Assembly (NCBI GenBank): GCA_028289425.1
Contig: JANQPL010000010.1
Span: forward strand, 1 to 64,000
Direction: 5' to 3'
Source: Alphaproteobacteria bacterium
GTDB taxonomy: Bacteria > Pseudomonadota > Alphaproteobacteria > JANQMY01
Length of the DNA stretch: 64,000 bases
Position 1 is the stretch's first letter. Each line of letters opens with the position of its first letter. The notes beneath the pieces were generated by a model. It searched no databases. It saw only the letters and a list, made by a program, of their open reading frames with translations, and was not told the DNA's origin. Of this stretch, positions 51,835 through 61,127 are shown one piece after another. The position numbers and the translations under genes were made by a program.

Positions 51835-52449
51835 TTACGCCGCCGCGCTGGGCCGTACCTTCACCCGCTCAAACCACGCCAGGATGTTCTTGTTTTCCTC
51901 GGCAAGCGGTTGCCCCATGCCGCTAAAGAACTCGACACAGCAAAACAAATGCACGTCCGCCAGCGTGAACTTGTCGCCCGCAATAAACTGTTTGCCTTCC
52001 ATGAGCCCGTCCAGCCATGTGAGTTTTTCCGCTGCAATCTGTTTCAAATCGTCCGCAGCTTGCGGGATGCAATGCACGCGGTCTTGAAAAAGCTGTAATC
52101 CCTCGGCAAAGCGAAAACCGTTTGCCATGGGCTCTGCAATATTGAGGTCGACGCGGCGCGTCCACATGCGTGTTTCGGCGCGTTCTTCAGGCGTATCGCC
52201 GATCAGAGAAGGCCCCTCGCCCACTTCGTCCAAATATTCGCAGATGGCCGTCACCTCAGCGATGATCGTGCCATTGTCCAATTCCAAGGCGGGAATCTGC
52301 CCCGATTTATTCACCTGTTCGGTATAGGGCGGCTTACGGTTTTCGCCCCCCATCAAATCCACTTCCTGCATGGGGATGTCGAGCCCCTTTTCCGCCGCAA
52401 ACATACGTACAACTTTGGGGTTCGGCCCCATTGAATTGTAGATTTTCAA
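51835..52449 (-). CDS. Glutathione S-transferase
   Basis: 204 residues from TTG 52449 with GGAGG upstream; the ORF-track start has none. The thioredoxin-like N-terminal domain LKIYNSMGPNPKVVRMFAAEKG, SGQIPALELDNGTIIAEVTAICEYLDE (with the cis-proline and the ES/EV glutathione-contact region) is followed by the all-helical C-terminal domain. NKSGQIPALEL is a strong GST signature. It conjugates glutathione to electrophiles. The catalytic residue may be a serine or asparagine near YNSMGPN; its class is undefined. It is convergent with the S1P-lyase-like gene. Confidence 0.93.
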   Translation of the reverse strand: MKIYNSMGPNPKVVRMFAAEKGLDIPMQEVDLMGGENRKPPYTEQVNKSGQIPALELDNGTIIAEVTAICEYLDEVGEGPSLIGDTPEERAETRMWTRRVDLNIAEPMANGFRFAEGLQLFQDRVHCIPQAADDLKQIAAEKLTWLDGLMEGKQFIAGDKFTLADVHLFCCVEFFSGMGQPLAEENKNILAWFERVKVRPSAAA

Positions 52450-52603
52450 GATTCTTGCTCCTCCGAAAGACCTTGACCGGGTCAGGCATAAACACTGGGC
52501 GGTGCTTAGCACCTTCAAGGATTGGTTAGAAGTACAAGATAAATTGAACTCGCGTCCCGTCCGGATTATATCCTTTCGGGAGAGGCGTTAACGCGGAGCT
52601 GTG

Positions 52604-52924
52604 ATGCGTCGAACCTTGCTGGTTGCGTTGGGATGGATATTGGTGGTGCTGGGGGCGATCTTCACCCCGTTGCCGCCCCCCTTTGCCTTTGGCGGTGTGA
52701 TGCTGATTGTGGGGTTGTCGATCCTGACGGCCAATTCAAAGACCGTACGCCGCTGGGTCCAGTCGGCCCGATATCGCTACAAGACCTTCTCGGATCTTGT
52801 CGACCGAATTGACGGCTTTCTGCCCTCCATCGTGAGCGGTATCGGCAAACGCACTGCCCCGGAACCGGTCAGCCGGCTGCGGCGCCTAAAGCGGCAGCGC
52901 GGTTCAACGGAAAATGGTGCTTAG
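52604..52924 (+). CDS. PGPGW-like small membrane protein
   Basis: 106 residues. Two hydrophobic helices (TLLVALGWILVVLGAIFTPLP and FAFGGVMLIVGLSILTA) are separated by PLPPP, the position of the PGPGW motif of the family PF09656. A basic, arginine-rich cytoplasmic tail follows. The function is unknown. Starting at ATG 52604, since GTG 52601 gives just one extra residue. Confidence 0.7.
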   Translation: MRRTLLVALGWILVVLGAIFTPLPPPFAFGGVMLIVGLSILTANSKTVRRWVQSARYRYKTFSDLVDRIDGFLPSIVSGIGKRTAPEPVSRLRRLKRQRGSTENGA

Positions 52925-53000
52925 CGGGTGCAGCCTCCCTCTCGACGGCCCTGACAAGACCTGCTACCGACAAGACATCTAAACCGCAACGGAGTAATCG

Positions 53001-53906
53001 ATGGCCGTGAGCATTCCCTTCAATAAGGAAATCGATTTCGAGTATGGGCATTTGGAAGACGTCAGCCCGCTTATTCGGCGCATCGTCTGTAACAATCCCG
53101 GCCCCTTCACCTTCAATGGCAGCGGTACGTATGTGATCGGTCATGGAAACGTGGCCGTCATCGACCCTGGGCCCTTGGATGACAACCACGTCTCGGCGCT
53201 TCTGAAAAGTTTAGAAGGCGAAATCATCACGCACATTCTGATCACGCACACCCACAATGATCATTCGCCGGCGGCCAAGCCCCTCAAAGCAACCACGGGC
53301 GCCAAGACCTATGGCTATGGTCCCCACGGTGCGGGCAAGCGGCTCGAAGGCGTTGCCATTGAAGAAGGCGGCGACATGGATTTTGTGCCCGATGTGGAGG
53401 TCCGCCATGGCGACATCATCGAAGGCGATGGATGGACCATGGAATGCGTCTACACGCCCGGTCACACCTCAAACCACATATGTTTCGCCTTAAAGGAAGA
53501 GAACGCCCTGTTCTCCGGCGACCATGTGATGGGTTGGTCCACGTCGGTGATCGGACCGCCCGACGGCGATATGACCGCCTATATGAAAAGCCTCGAACTG
53601 CTGTTGACCCGTGACGACGAGATCTATTGGCCCACCCATGGATCCCCGATCAAAGATCCCAAGCCTTTCGTCCAGGCCTTCATCGACCACCGGTTGGATC
53701 GTGAAAACCAAATTGTCGAGGCCATCAAGGACGGACGCGTTCAGATCACGGACATGGTGGAAAAAATGTATGTGGGGGTAGACCGGCGGCTCTATCCGGC
53801 CGCGTCCATGTCGGTGCTCGCCCACATCATCCGCATGGTGGGGGATGGGCGCGTTCGATGTTCCGACCACACACCTGGACTGCGCAGTACCTACAGCCTG
53901 CCCTGA
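53001..53906 (+). CDS. MBL-fold metallo-hydrolase (LACTB2/glyoxalase II-like)
   Basis: 301 residues, cytoplasmic. The metal-binding motif is THTHNDHS, followed by the distal ligands in TPGHTSNHICFAL (His), FSGDHVMGWSTSVI (Asp) and WPTHGSPI (His). PFTFNGSGTYVIGHGNVAVIDPG is the usual N-terminus. The C-terminal winged-helix-like part (MVEKMYVGVDRRLYPAASMSVLAH) is typical for LACTB2-type endonuclease or hydrolase proteins. GGAGTAATCG precedes the ATG. Substrate: thioester, RNA or phosphate ester, open. Confidence 0.93.
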   Translation: MAVSIPFNKEIDFEYGHLEDVSPLIRRIVCNNPGPFTFNGSGTYVIGHGNVAVIDPGPLDDNHVSALLKSLEGEIITHILITHTHNDHSPAAKPLKATTGAKTYGYGPHGAGKRLEGVAIEEGGDMDFVPDVEVRHGDIIEGDGWTMECVYTPGHTSNHICFALKEENALFSGDHVMGWSTSVIGPPDGDMTAYMKSLELLLTRDDEIYWPTHGSPIKDPKPFVQAFIDHRLDRENQIVEAIKDGRVQITDMVEKMYVGVDRRLYPAASMSVLAHIIRMVGDGRVRCSDHTPGLRSTYSLP

Positions 53907-53910
53907 GGAC

Positions 53911-55515
53911 CTATTCGATGGAGCCGTTTTCCGCGATCGCGCTTAGCACGTCCAAGCGGAATAGGTTTAGCAACGCCTGATAGATAAAGCCGCCGATAAG
54001 GGTTGCTCCGATTCCAAGGCCAATGGCCAGAGTGTTGATGCTCACATTGGTGGGGGATTCTTCAGCCGTCAGTTGAAGAAACGCATCAAACGCAAAGAAC
54101 GCAAAGACAAAAAGCGACAACGCAAATATGAGGAAGCCGAACACAGGCAAAGCGGCTTTCATCATGATGCGCCAAGCGGAAATGTCGCTATAGGCCTGGG
54201 ACTGGCCCACATAGAGGCTCGAGACGAAATAGTCGAACTCACCGCATTTGTACCAGACCATTGCGCCGAAACTGGCGATGATCAAGGCCATCTTGGCCAG
54301 CAAAATCAGCAGCATTCCAAGGGCGGAGCTTGATTGCACATCGAAAAATGGCTCTGCCACCACGAGGGTCGTGATCAATAATGTGCCGTAGACGATCCCC
54401 CAGGGCAGCAGCAGGGGCTGGGCATTGGCGTCGACCACCACCGAGGCCGGTCCAAAACTCACGTCTTTGAACAAATCACGCGCGCAAATGACCCGCGCCA
54501 ACGGATAGGCCAAGCCCGCCGTCAGCAGTACAAGTGACCAAACACCGAGCAATGGAAGCAGTCGCCGGGGGGACTGTCGCGACCGCTCGAACCGAATGCC
54601 GTGCCAAGCGGTGTGCACCAGATTGTAGCGCCGGCGCCATTGGCACCAGACCTGATAGGTGAGGAAAAGGCTCGCGAGGAAAAAGAGCTCCAATGCCCAG
54701 TTGATGGGCCGGAAGGGCACGAACAGTTGCGGCAATAGAACGAACAGAGTGGCCAAGACCAGGACGGTCAGCAGAACAGCACAAAATGCCAAGAGAGAAT
54801 CAATGGCGCGGCCCTGATAGTCCGGGTGCTCCTCTTGAAAACTGACGGTGCGCCACAGGAATTGTCGAACGGCGCGCTGCGCCCAGAACCGGTACAGACC
54901 GAAGGTGAGAATGGTGAGCAGTGTGTTGCGGAATACGAGCAAAAGGAGCGCCGGCCGATCCGCGTCGAATTCTAGATTTGGTTCCCCATCAGAAGATTGA
55001 ATCACCTGGTCGTCATATTCGTAGACGGCATCAGCGCTGGCATACCGATCCATGTCTTGGGTGTATTCTTCTTCATCATCGTCGGTATCGTCGTAGACAT
55101 CCGCGTCATCGTCGAACAGTTGAGGCTCGGTGGAACTGGGGCGCATGCCGAATGAGATGTTTGGTAGCCGGGTCCGGCGCCGCTCGGGCAATGGGCGCTC
55201 GCCGTTCGTATGGTCCACCTCGCGATCCGGCAAAGGCGCCCCTTGCTGCGCCCCGGCGTCAGCGTCGGCCGCGGACCCGTCCAGCACGGTTTCCAAATCC
55301 TTAACTCGAAGGGATAGGGCATCAGCCAGCGCGCGCTTGTCTATACGAGCGCCCGACGCTTCCAGCTCCTTAAAGGCCGCCGCAATACGCGCGACGTATC
55401 CACTTTTGTCTGCCCCACCGTCCACGACGCAACCTCTGTTCGAACGGCATTTACGCCAGCGAGGCCCTGATTTTAGCGCTTTTTCGACTGCCTCGCACGA
55501 AAGATAGTGTGACAC
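53911..55515 (-). CDS. DUF898 (YjgN-like) membrane protein with extra N-terminal region
   Basis: Up to 534 residues. The membrane part (about 190-520) has two hydrophobic repeats. LLVFRNTLLTILTFGLYRFWAQRAVRQFLWRTVSF and YQVWCQWRRRYNLVHTAWHGIRF are the N-terminal patterns of YjgN/DUF898 repeats. The extra N-terminus looks like a small helical domain (KSGYVARIAAAFKELEASGARIDKRALADALSLRVKDLETVL) and then a very acidic stretch (DDDADVYDDTDDDEEEYTQD). GTG 55515 is the track's start; GTG 55425 (VDGGADKSG), with AGAGG upstream, is a credible shorter alternative. Function unknown. Confidence 0.75.
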   Translation of the reverse strand: MSHYLSCEAVEKALKSGPRWRKCRSNRGCVVDGGADKSGYVARIAAAFKELEASGARIDKRALADALSLRVKDLETVLDGSAADADAGAQQGAPLPDREVDHTNGERPLPERRRTRLPNISFGMRPSSTEPQLFDDDADVYDDTDDDEEEYTQDMDRYASADAVYEYDDQVIQSSDGEPNLEFDADRPALLLLVFRNTLLTILTFGLYRFWAQRAVRQFLWRTVSFQEEHPDYQGRAIDSLLAFCAVLLTVLVLATLFVLLPQLFVPFRPINWALELFFLASLFLTYQVWCQWRRRYNLVHTAWHGIRFERSRQSPRRLLPLLGVWSLVLLTAGLAYPLARVICARDLFKDVSFGPASVVVDANAQPLLLPWGIVYGTLLITTLVVAEPFFDVQSSSALGMLLILLAKMALIIASFGAMVWYKCGEFDYFVSSLYVGQSQAYSDISAWRIMMKAALPVFGFLIFALSLFVFAFFAFDAFLQLTAEESPTNVSINTLAIGLGIGATLIGGFIYQALLNLFRLDVLSAIAENGSIE

Positions 55516-56161
55516 ATCCTGACATATTTTGGGGCAAAAAAGACCGAATCCGACACATTTCTGGAGAAAACGGCCGGCAGGGCAAAATTGACCGTACGAC
55601 GGATTTGTGACGCCGGCCCCGCCTGAGGCGGGCGAATTGTGACGGTTTCAATGCTGGCCTGGCGGAAGCCGCAGCAGCCCTAGGTTTTTTGGCCCGCCCT
55701 CTGTCACATGGACGTCAAAAACGACGATTTACCCTGTCACCAAACTGTGATGGACAAAGAACATCTGTATCAAGATTGTCATGTGAAATATGACAGCCGG
55801 ACGGCGATAGGAAGTACACGAAATGTTTATGATTTCTTAATGAACATAAACGGGGCGTGAACTCAAGTTGGTTAACCGGTACAAACCGCCGCAGGCTTTT
55901 AGGCGAACGCGGCCAATTTATCTTAACAAAGATTAACCATAGAACCTGTTAATGGCTAAGCCATTGATCGGCATGGGTATATTCCGCACACGCTGGAAGC
56001 TCGGGCAGCAAGCGCGTTCGGGCGCTTGACCGCCCCGCCGGCTACCACCTATCGTAGGGCGGTTGGACAGGGTTGGCAGCTAGGCAGCTTCCCGAAACAC
56101 CTTTTATTATCAGTACACTGTTGCCTCTTGGCGCCCAATTGGTCCTGCAGGGATTGGAAAA
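55516..56161. other. Long intergenic region with short inverted repeats
   Basis: 646 bases without a gene I accept. It contains TGTCAT-GTGAAAT-ATGACA (55777-55795), an inverted repeat with seven-base spacer, and CTGTCAC at 55701 and 55734. The stretch from 55820 to 55960 is AT-rich (for example cttaacaaagattaacca), as in promoter regions for two divergent genes. Confidence 0.55.
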
Positions 56162-56770
56162 ATGAGCAGCGTACTGTCGCAGGAACAGATCGAAGAGATC
56201 AGGGTGCATTATGATGCGCCCGGCCGCGCCTATCATAATGGGCGCCATCTCGACAGTTTACTGGAACATTTCCAAGCCATCCGCCCGCTCCTTCTGTGTA
56301 CAGAAGCCGTGGAGGTTGCGATCTATTACCACGACATCGTGTACGATCCGCAGTCCCCGGACAATGAGTGGGAAAGCATGGCTCAGATGGTGGCCGACCT
56401 CGCCGGGACCATGGAAGCGGAAATCATCCGCGACGCCGCCGTTATGATCGAGGCAACGGTAAGTCATGAATTGCCGGAGGAGGCGGACCCCGCGGTGATC
56501 AGCGATTGCGCCTATTTTCTGGACATGGACCTGTCCATCTTGGGGGCGGCCAATGACGATTTCGATGCTTATGAAGCGGGCATCCGGCAGGAGTATGAAT
56601 TCGTGCCGGACCTGCAATATTGCTCCGCACGCGGTGAAATCCTGAACCGGTTTCTGAACCGGCAGCGCCTCTATTTCACCGACTATTTTTCCAGCCGTTA
56701 TGAAGCACGCGCGCGGCTGAACGTCATGCGCAGCTTAGCCTTGCTCGACAATTTAGCGCCGGCTCAGTAA
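56162..56770 (+). CDS. HD-superfamily predicted metal-dependent phosphohydrolase
   Basis: 202 residues, cytoplasmic. YHNGRHLDSLLEHF provides the first histidine of the HD set, YYHDIVYDPQS the conserved HD pair, and CAYFLDMDLSILGA the late aspartate. The arrangement is that of the YpgQ-like group of predicted HD phosphohydrolases, some of which act as (deoxy)nucleotide pyrophosphatases or phosphatases. AGGGATTGGAAAA precedes the ATG. Its stop meets the stop of the convergent DUF1499 gene with no gap. Confidence 0.9.
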   Translation: MSSVLSQEQIEEIRVHYDAPGRAYHNGRHLDSLLEHFQAIRPLLLCTEAVEVAIYYHDIVYDPQSPDNEWESMAQMVADLAGTMEAEIIRDAAVMIEATVSHELPEEADPAVISDCAYFLDMDLSILGAANDDFDAYEAGIRQEYEFVPDLQYCSARGEILNRFLNRQRLYFTDYFSSRYEARARLNVMRSLALLDNLAPAQ

Positions 56771-57760
56771 CTATCTTTCGTTCAAAAGGGCCCGCGAAAA
56801 GCGCCGTATGCGATCCGCATTGGTGCCAAGATCGCTCACCCCGATGCGCGACTTGGAGCGAATATCGACCCGGGTGCCGCCGTCAACCGGACGTACGCGG
56901 ACAACCACATCGTCTTTGAAGCCGAACCAAAAGGTGGTGTCGACGGCTTCGATACGTCCTTCCTGGGGCGATACGGCAATCACTTCCCACCCCAACCGCT
57001 CGATCACGCGCAAGCTGCGGCTCAACACTTCCTTGGGATTCATGCGCAGCGTGATCGGCTGAATGTCGGGATAGAACTGTGCTTGCAAATCGGCAATCTC
57101 GTCACCGGCGTAAGTGGCCGGGTTAGCGGACCAGGCAAGCCGCACGGACAGCGCATTCACGAATTCCGGCGGCACCGCCATGTCCGTGGTGATGTCGTGG
57201 ATGGGCGGTAGCGAACGGGCACGCAAGCTCTGATTAAGCGGCACCAGGAAGGTGACCAGCGCGATGGCACCTGCAAGGGTCGCTGCCCAGATGCCGCGGC
57301 GCGAGCGCGAGGCCAAAGACAACATGCCCCAAAACACCACCAGCAGCAGCGCGTAAAGCGCTACAAACACGGCGGACGGCAACACGCCGAACAAAGCTTG
57401 TTCCAAGGTCCACCATTTCCATTGATAGCCGAAGCCTGCAAGCACCGAGGCCGCCCCGGCACCCGCCGCAATGACGAAGGCGATCAGCGCCAGAATGTGC
57501 CGCCACAAAACGCCCGCCCGGCGCATGCGCATCAGGCTCGACAAAAACGCGATTGTACCGATGAACATGGCGAGGTAGAGCGCCGGCAACAGGATCGGAA
57601 ACTCATAGCTGGGTGACTGGAAAGCCCCCGTGCGCAGATTGAGATGTTCGTGAAGACCGAAAACCGGCGCGGCCAGCCCTAAGATCAGAGCCAGTACCGT
57701 TACCGCCGCACGTCCACCTGAAAGTTGATCATAGTCTTCGAATTTTTCCGCTTCTGACAT
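56771..57760 (-). CDS. Membrane protein with C-terminal DUF1499 domain
   Basis: 329 residues from ATG 57760; the ORF-track prefix is non-coding in character. Six hydrophobic helices occupy residues 15-190, and the last 130 residues form a DUF1499 (PF07386) domain. AVDTTFWFGFKDDVVVRVRPVDGGTRVDIRSKSRIGVSDLGTNADRIRRF is the family hallmark. DUF1499 is widespread in plants and Alphaproteobacteria without a known activity. Convergent with the HD gene; the acyl-CoA synthetase lies just upstream on the same strand with a gap of 37 bases, suggesting an operon. Confidence 0.9.
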   Translation of the reverse strand: MSEAEKFEDYDQLSGGRAAVTVLALILGLAAPVFGLHEHLNLRTGAFQSPSYEFPILLPALYLAMFIGTIAFLSSLMRMRRAGVLWRHILALIAFVIAAGAGAASVLAGFGYQWKWWTLEQALFGVLPSAVFVALYALLLVVFWGMLSLASRSRRGIWAATLAGAIALVTFLVPLNQSLRARSLPPIHDITTDMAVPPEFVNALSVRLAWSANPATYAGDEIADLQAQFYPDIQPITLRMNPKEVLSRSLRVIERLGWEVIAVSPQEGRIEAVDTTFWFGFKDDVVVRVRPVDGGTRVDIRSKSRIGVSDLGTNADRIRRFSRALLNER

Positions 57761-57797
57761 GACGCTTGCCAAAAGGCCCCCCTGATTGACGTCGCAC

Positions 57798-59432
57798 CTA
57801 CTCCGCCGCTGTTGGCAGTTTATAGCTCTTGAATTGCTCGCGCAGCGCCATTTTTTGAATTTTCCCCGTGGCGGTGTGCGGAATTTCGTCGATGAATGCC
57901 ACGTCATCGGGCATCCACCATTTCGCTATCTTACCATCCATATACCCCAAAATCTCATCTTTCGTGACACTGGAGCCATCTTTCCGAACGATTATGAGCA
58001 GGGGCCGTTCGTCCCATTTGGGGTGCGGCAGGCCGATCACGGCTGCTTCTGCAACCTCCGGGTGCCCCACGGCTACGTTTTCGAGATCAATGGACGAAAT
58101 CCACTCCCCGCCTGATTTGATCACGTCTTTCGCCCTGTCCGTGATCTGCATGAAGCCGAGCTGATCGATGGTGGAAACATCGCCCGTATCGAACCATCCG
58201 TCCTGATCCAGGATCTGGCCACCCTCGCCCTTGAAGTAGCCGCTGGCCACGGCCGGACCGCGCACTTTCAGATGACCGAAGGCAACACCGTCTTTCGGCA
58301 GATCCTTGTCGTCGTCATCGGTGATTTTCATTTCGACCGAATAGATCGCCCGCCCCTGCTTCAGCTTCTGCTTGATCTTTTCGTCTTGGGACAGGTTCTC
58401 CATACCCGATTTCAATGCACCCAGCGTGCCGATGGGGCTCATTTCCGTCATGCCCCAGGCATGCATAACTTCAACCCCATAATTCTTCTCGAACTTCTCG
58501 ATCATCATTTGGGGACAGGCCGAGCCACCGATCGCCACCCGTTTCAGCGTGGAAAGTTTGAGGTTCTTCTCTTCCATATGGTTGAGAAGCATCAGCCAGA
58601 CCGTGGGTACGGCGGCGGTAAACGTGACCTGCTCTTCCTCCAAAAGCGAATGGATGCTGGCGCCATCCATCTGCATGCCCGGCATGACGATCTTCGAGCC
58701 CATCATGGGCGCAACAAACGCGATCGCCCAAGCATTGGCATGGAACATGGGCACCACCGGCATGATCGCGTCCATGCTGCCAACACTGAACGCATCTTTG
58801 GAGCCCGCGGCCATGCCATGCAGCACATTCGATCTGTGCGAATAGAGAACGCCTTTCGGATTGCCTGTCGTGCCCGAGGTGTAGCAAAGACCCGCCGCCG
58901 TATTCTCGTCGAACACTTTCCAGGCAAAGTCATCGTCTGCGCCGCCGATCAAATCCTCATAGGCGATCGCGCCTTTGAGCGATGTTTCCGGCATGTGGGC
59001 GGCATCGGTCATCACCACAAAGGCCTCAACGGATTTAAGTTGATCTTGAATGCCCTCGAGGATCGGGATGAAGGTGAGATCGACGAAGACGACCCGGTCT
59101 TCCGCATGATTGATGATGTAGACCAATTGTTCCGGAAACAGACGGGGATTGATGGTGTGGTAGATCGCACCAAGCCCCATAATGCCGTACCAGGCTTCCA
59201 GATGACGGTGTGTGTTCCACGCCATTGTGCCCACCCGGTCGCCCAGTTGGATGCCCCGCTTCTCCAGCGCCTTGGCCACACGGCGCGCCCGGCTGTGCAA
59301 ATCTGCATAAGTGTAACGATGAAGGGGACCTTCGATCGTCCGCGTGACGATCTCGCGTTCGGCGTGATTATTGTTTGCATGGTCAAGGATGGTCGACGCC
59401 AAAAGCGGCCAATCCTGCATTAGTCCTTTCAT
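57798..59432 (-). CDS. Medium/long-chain acyl-CoA synthetase (AlkK-like)
   Basis: 544 residues, AMP-binding superfamily. ATP site [20 protein letters not shown]; adenylate motif [14 protein letters not shown]; hinge [34 protein letters not shown]; lysine motif [15 protein letters not shown]. The style ([48 protein letters not shown]) is that of the AlkK/DmdB-type medium-chain synthetases associated with alkane use. This fits the CYP153-like P450 at 25.6 kb, though they are 30 kb apart. A second ATG at codon 5 also has AAAGGA upstream. Confidence 0.95.
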   Translation of the reverse strand: MKGLMQDWPLLASTILDHANNNHAEREIVTRTIEGPLHRYTYADLHSRARRVAKALEKRGIQLGDRVGTMAWNTHRHLEAWYGIMGLGAIYHTINPRLFPEQLVYIINHAEDRVVFVDLTFIPILEGIQDQLKSVEAFVVMTDAAHMPETSLKGAIAYEDLIGGADDDFAWKVFDENTAAGLCYTSGTTGNPKGVLYSHRSNVLHGMAAGSKDAFSVGSMDAIMPVVPMFHANAWAIAFVAPMMGSKIVMPGMQMDGASIHSLLEEEQVTFTAAVPTVWLMLLNHMEEKNLKLSTLKRVAIGGSACPQMMIEKFEKNYGVEVMHAWGMTEMSPIGTLGALKSGMENLSQDEKIKQKLKQGRAIYSVEMKITDDDDKDLPKDGVAFGHLKVRGPAVASGYFKGEGGQILDQDGWFDTGDVSTIDQLGFMQITDRAKDVIKSGGEWISSIDLENVAVGHPEVAEAAVIGLPHPKWDERPLLIIVRKDGSSVTKDEILGYMDGKIAKWWMPDDVAFIDEIPHTATGKIQKMALREQFKSYKLPTAAE

Positions 59433-59630
59433 TCCGGATCCCCTGTATTTGCCCCGTTTGGGACTGTCTTTGCTTTGCCGTCAGTTTAGAGTTGCCGGTC
59501 CGCGATTACAATTGCCTGGCGCCCGCAATGGCGCGATAAAGGGCGGAATCCGCGCCTTTTGCCTCGCTCGGCACCTTGTTTGAGATCACGGGGCACTAAC
59601 CGCAACAGAATCACGATCCGGAGACACAAG

Positions 59631-61019
59631 ATGACGCAACCGTCGAACGCCGCCAAACGTGACATCGAAACCCTCATCCACCCGTATACGAACCTGGCCA
59701 CGTTTCGCGAAACCGGGCCGGTGGTTTTCAATCAAGGCCGCGGCATTTACGTCTACGACGATCAGGGCAACGAATATATCGAGGGCATGTCGGGCCTGTG
59801 GTGCGCGTCTCTTGGCTTTAACGAGCCCGCCCTGATCGACGCAGCCGTCGAGCAAATGAAGGCGCTGCCCTACTACCACCAGTTTGGCGGCAAAAGCCAA
59901 GAGCCCGGCATCGAGCTTGCGGAGCGGCTGAAGGAATTGGCGCCCGTGCCGATTTCGAAGGTGTTGTTTTCAACCTCCGGATCGGAAGCAAACGACACCC
60001 AGATCAAGCTGATCTGGTACTACAACAATGCGTGCGGCAAACCCAAAAAGAAGAAGATCATCAGCCGCACCAAAGGCTATCACGGCGTGACCATCGCGAC
60101 GGCGAGCCTCACCGGCCTTGGCATGCTGCATGAGGATTTCGATCTGCCCATCGAAGGTATTCTGCACACGGATTGCCCGCACCACTACCGGTTTGCGGAA
60201 CCGGGCGAAACGGAAAGCGAATTCAGCGACCGGCTTGCCAAGAACCTGGAAGAGCTCATCATCCGGGAAGATCCGGAAACGGTGGCCGCCTTTATCGCGG
60301 AGCCGGTGATGGGGGCCGGCGGCGTGATCATTCCGCCGCAAGATTACTTCACAAAGATCCAGCCCATCCTTGAGAAATACGACATCATCCTTATTGCCGA
60401 TGAGGTGATTTGCGGGTTTGGACGCACCGGCAACATGTTCGGCACCCAGACCTTCAACATGAAGCCTCAGACCCTGTCTGTGGCCAAAGCGTTGACGGCC
60501 GCCTATCTGCCCATGTCCGCCGTGCTCATCCCGGAATTCATTTACGACGCCATGTTGGAGGAAAGCAAAAAAGTGGGCACTTTTGGCCATGGCTTTACCT
60601 GGGGCGGTCACCCGGTCTGCGCGGCCGTGGCCAACAAGACGCTGCAGATCTACGAAGAACGGCAAATCGTGAAACACGTGCAATCGGTAAGCCGCACGTT
60701 CGCGAAACGGTTCGCCGCGATTGCAGAGCACCCCTTGGTCGGAGAAGCTAACTGTGTGGGCCTTCTGGGGGGCGTGGAACTTGTGGCCGATAAGCCGACC
60801 AAAAAATCCTTCCCGCCGGATCAAATGGTGGGGGCCAAATGTGCGGGGTTCGCCCATGAAGAAGGATTGATCGTCCGCAATTTGGCGAGCGACCGTGTCG
60901 CCTTCTGTCCGCCCCTCATCATGACGGAGGCGGACATTGACACCATGATGGACCGCTTCGAACGCGCGCTCGACAAAACCGAAGCCTGGGTGGCAAAGGA
61001 AGGATTGAGAGAGGACTAG
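59631..61019 (+). CDS. Class III (omega) aminotransferase
   Basis: 462 residues from ATG 59631, with CGGAGACACAAG before it. PLP-dependent fold type I: the beginning (HPYTNLATFRETGPVVFNQGRGIYVYDDQGNEYIEGMSGLWC) and STSGSEANDTQIKLIWYYNN define the omega-transaminase group. The aspartate lies in LIADEVICGFGRTG, and the PLP-lysine in LSVAKALTAAYLPMSAVL. Such enzymes use amines, beta-alanine, taurine or putrescine with pyruvate as acceptor. The gene is followed by a hairpin and T-run terminator. Substrate not predictable. Confidence 0.95.
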   Translation: MTQPSNAAKRDIETLIHPYTNLATFRETGPVVFNQGRGIYVYDDQGNEYIEGMSGLWCASLGFNEPALIDAAVEQMKALPYYHQFGGKSQEPGIELAERLKELAPVPISKVLFSTSGSEANDTQIKLIWYYNNACGKPKKKKIISRTKGYHGVTIATASLTGLGMLHEDFDLPIEGILHTDCPHHYRFAEPGETESEFSDRLAKNLEELIIREDPETVAAFIAEPVMGAGGVIIPPQDYFTKIQPILEKYDIILIADEVICGFGRTGNMFGTQTFNMKPQTLSVAKALTAAYLPMSAVLIPEFIYDAMLEESKKVGTFGHGFTWGGHPVCAAVANKTLQIYEERQIVKHVQSVSRTFAKRFAAIAEHPLVGEANCVGLLGGVELVADKPTKKSFPPDQMVGAKCAGFAHEEGLIVRNLASDRVAFCPPLIMTEADIDTMMDRFERALDKTEAWVAKEGLRED

Positions 61020-61026
61020 AACCCAG

Positions 61027-61112
61027 ACCGCTCATTCCCGCGCAAGCGGGAATCTTTTTCCTCAAGCATTTAGAGATCCCGGTTCGCGCCGGAGCGCGAC
61101 CGGGATGAGCGG
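61027..61112. repeat. Inverted pair of REP-like units
   Basis: ACCGCTCATTCCCG at the left and CGGGATGAGCGGT at the right are reverse complements except for one base. The right unit has its own hairpin ATCCCGGTTCGCGC-CGGA-GCGCGACCGGGAT. So two units face each other, as in a BIME. Confidence 0.75.
61034..61060 (+). terminator. Hairpin and T-run after the aminotransferase gene
   Basis: ATTCCCGC-GCAA-GCGGGAAT (61034-61053) is a perfect stem with GNRA-type loop, followed by CTTTTTCC. It can end transcription of the aminotransferase gene and is also a REP-like unit. Confidence 0.65.
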
Positions 61113-61127
61113 TAATAAGTTAGCGCT

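Noticed and set aside
55880-55945. CtrA-type box TTAA-N7-TTAA in the AT-rich gap
   Set aside because: The spacing in TTAACAAAGATTAACC is six bases, not seven, so I do not call it a CtrA site.
58272-59423. 383-residue plus-strand ORF opposite the acyl-CoA synthetase
   Set aside because: Antisense shadow; the minus frame contains all AMP-binding motifs.
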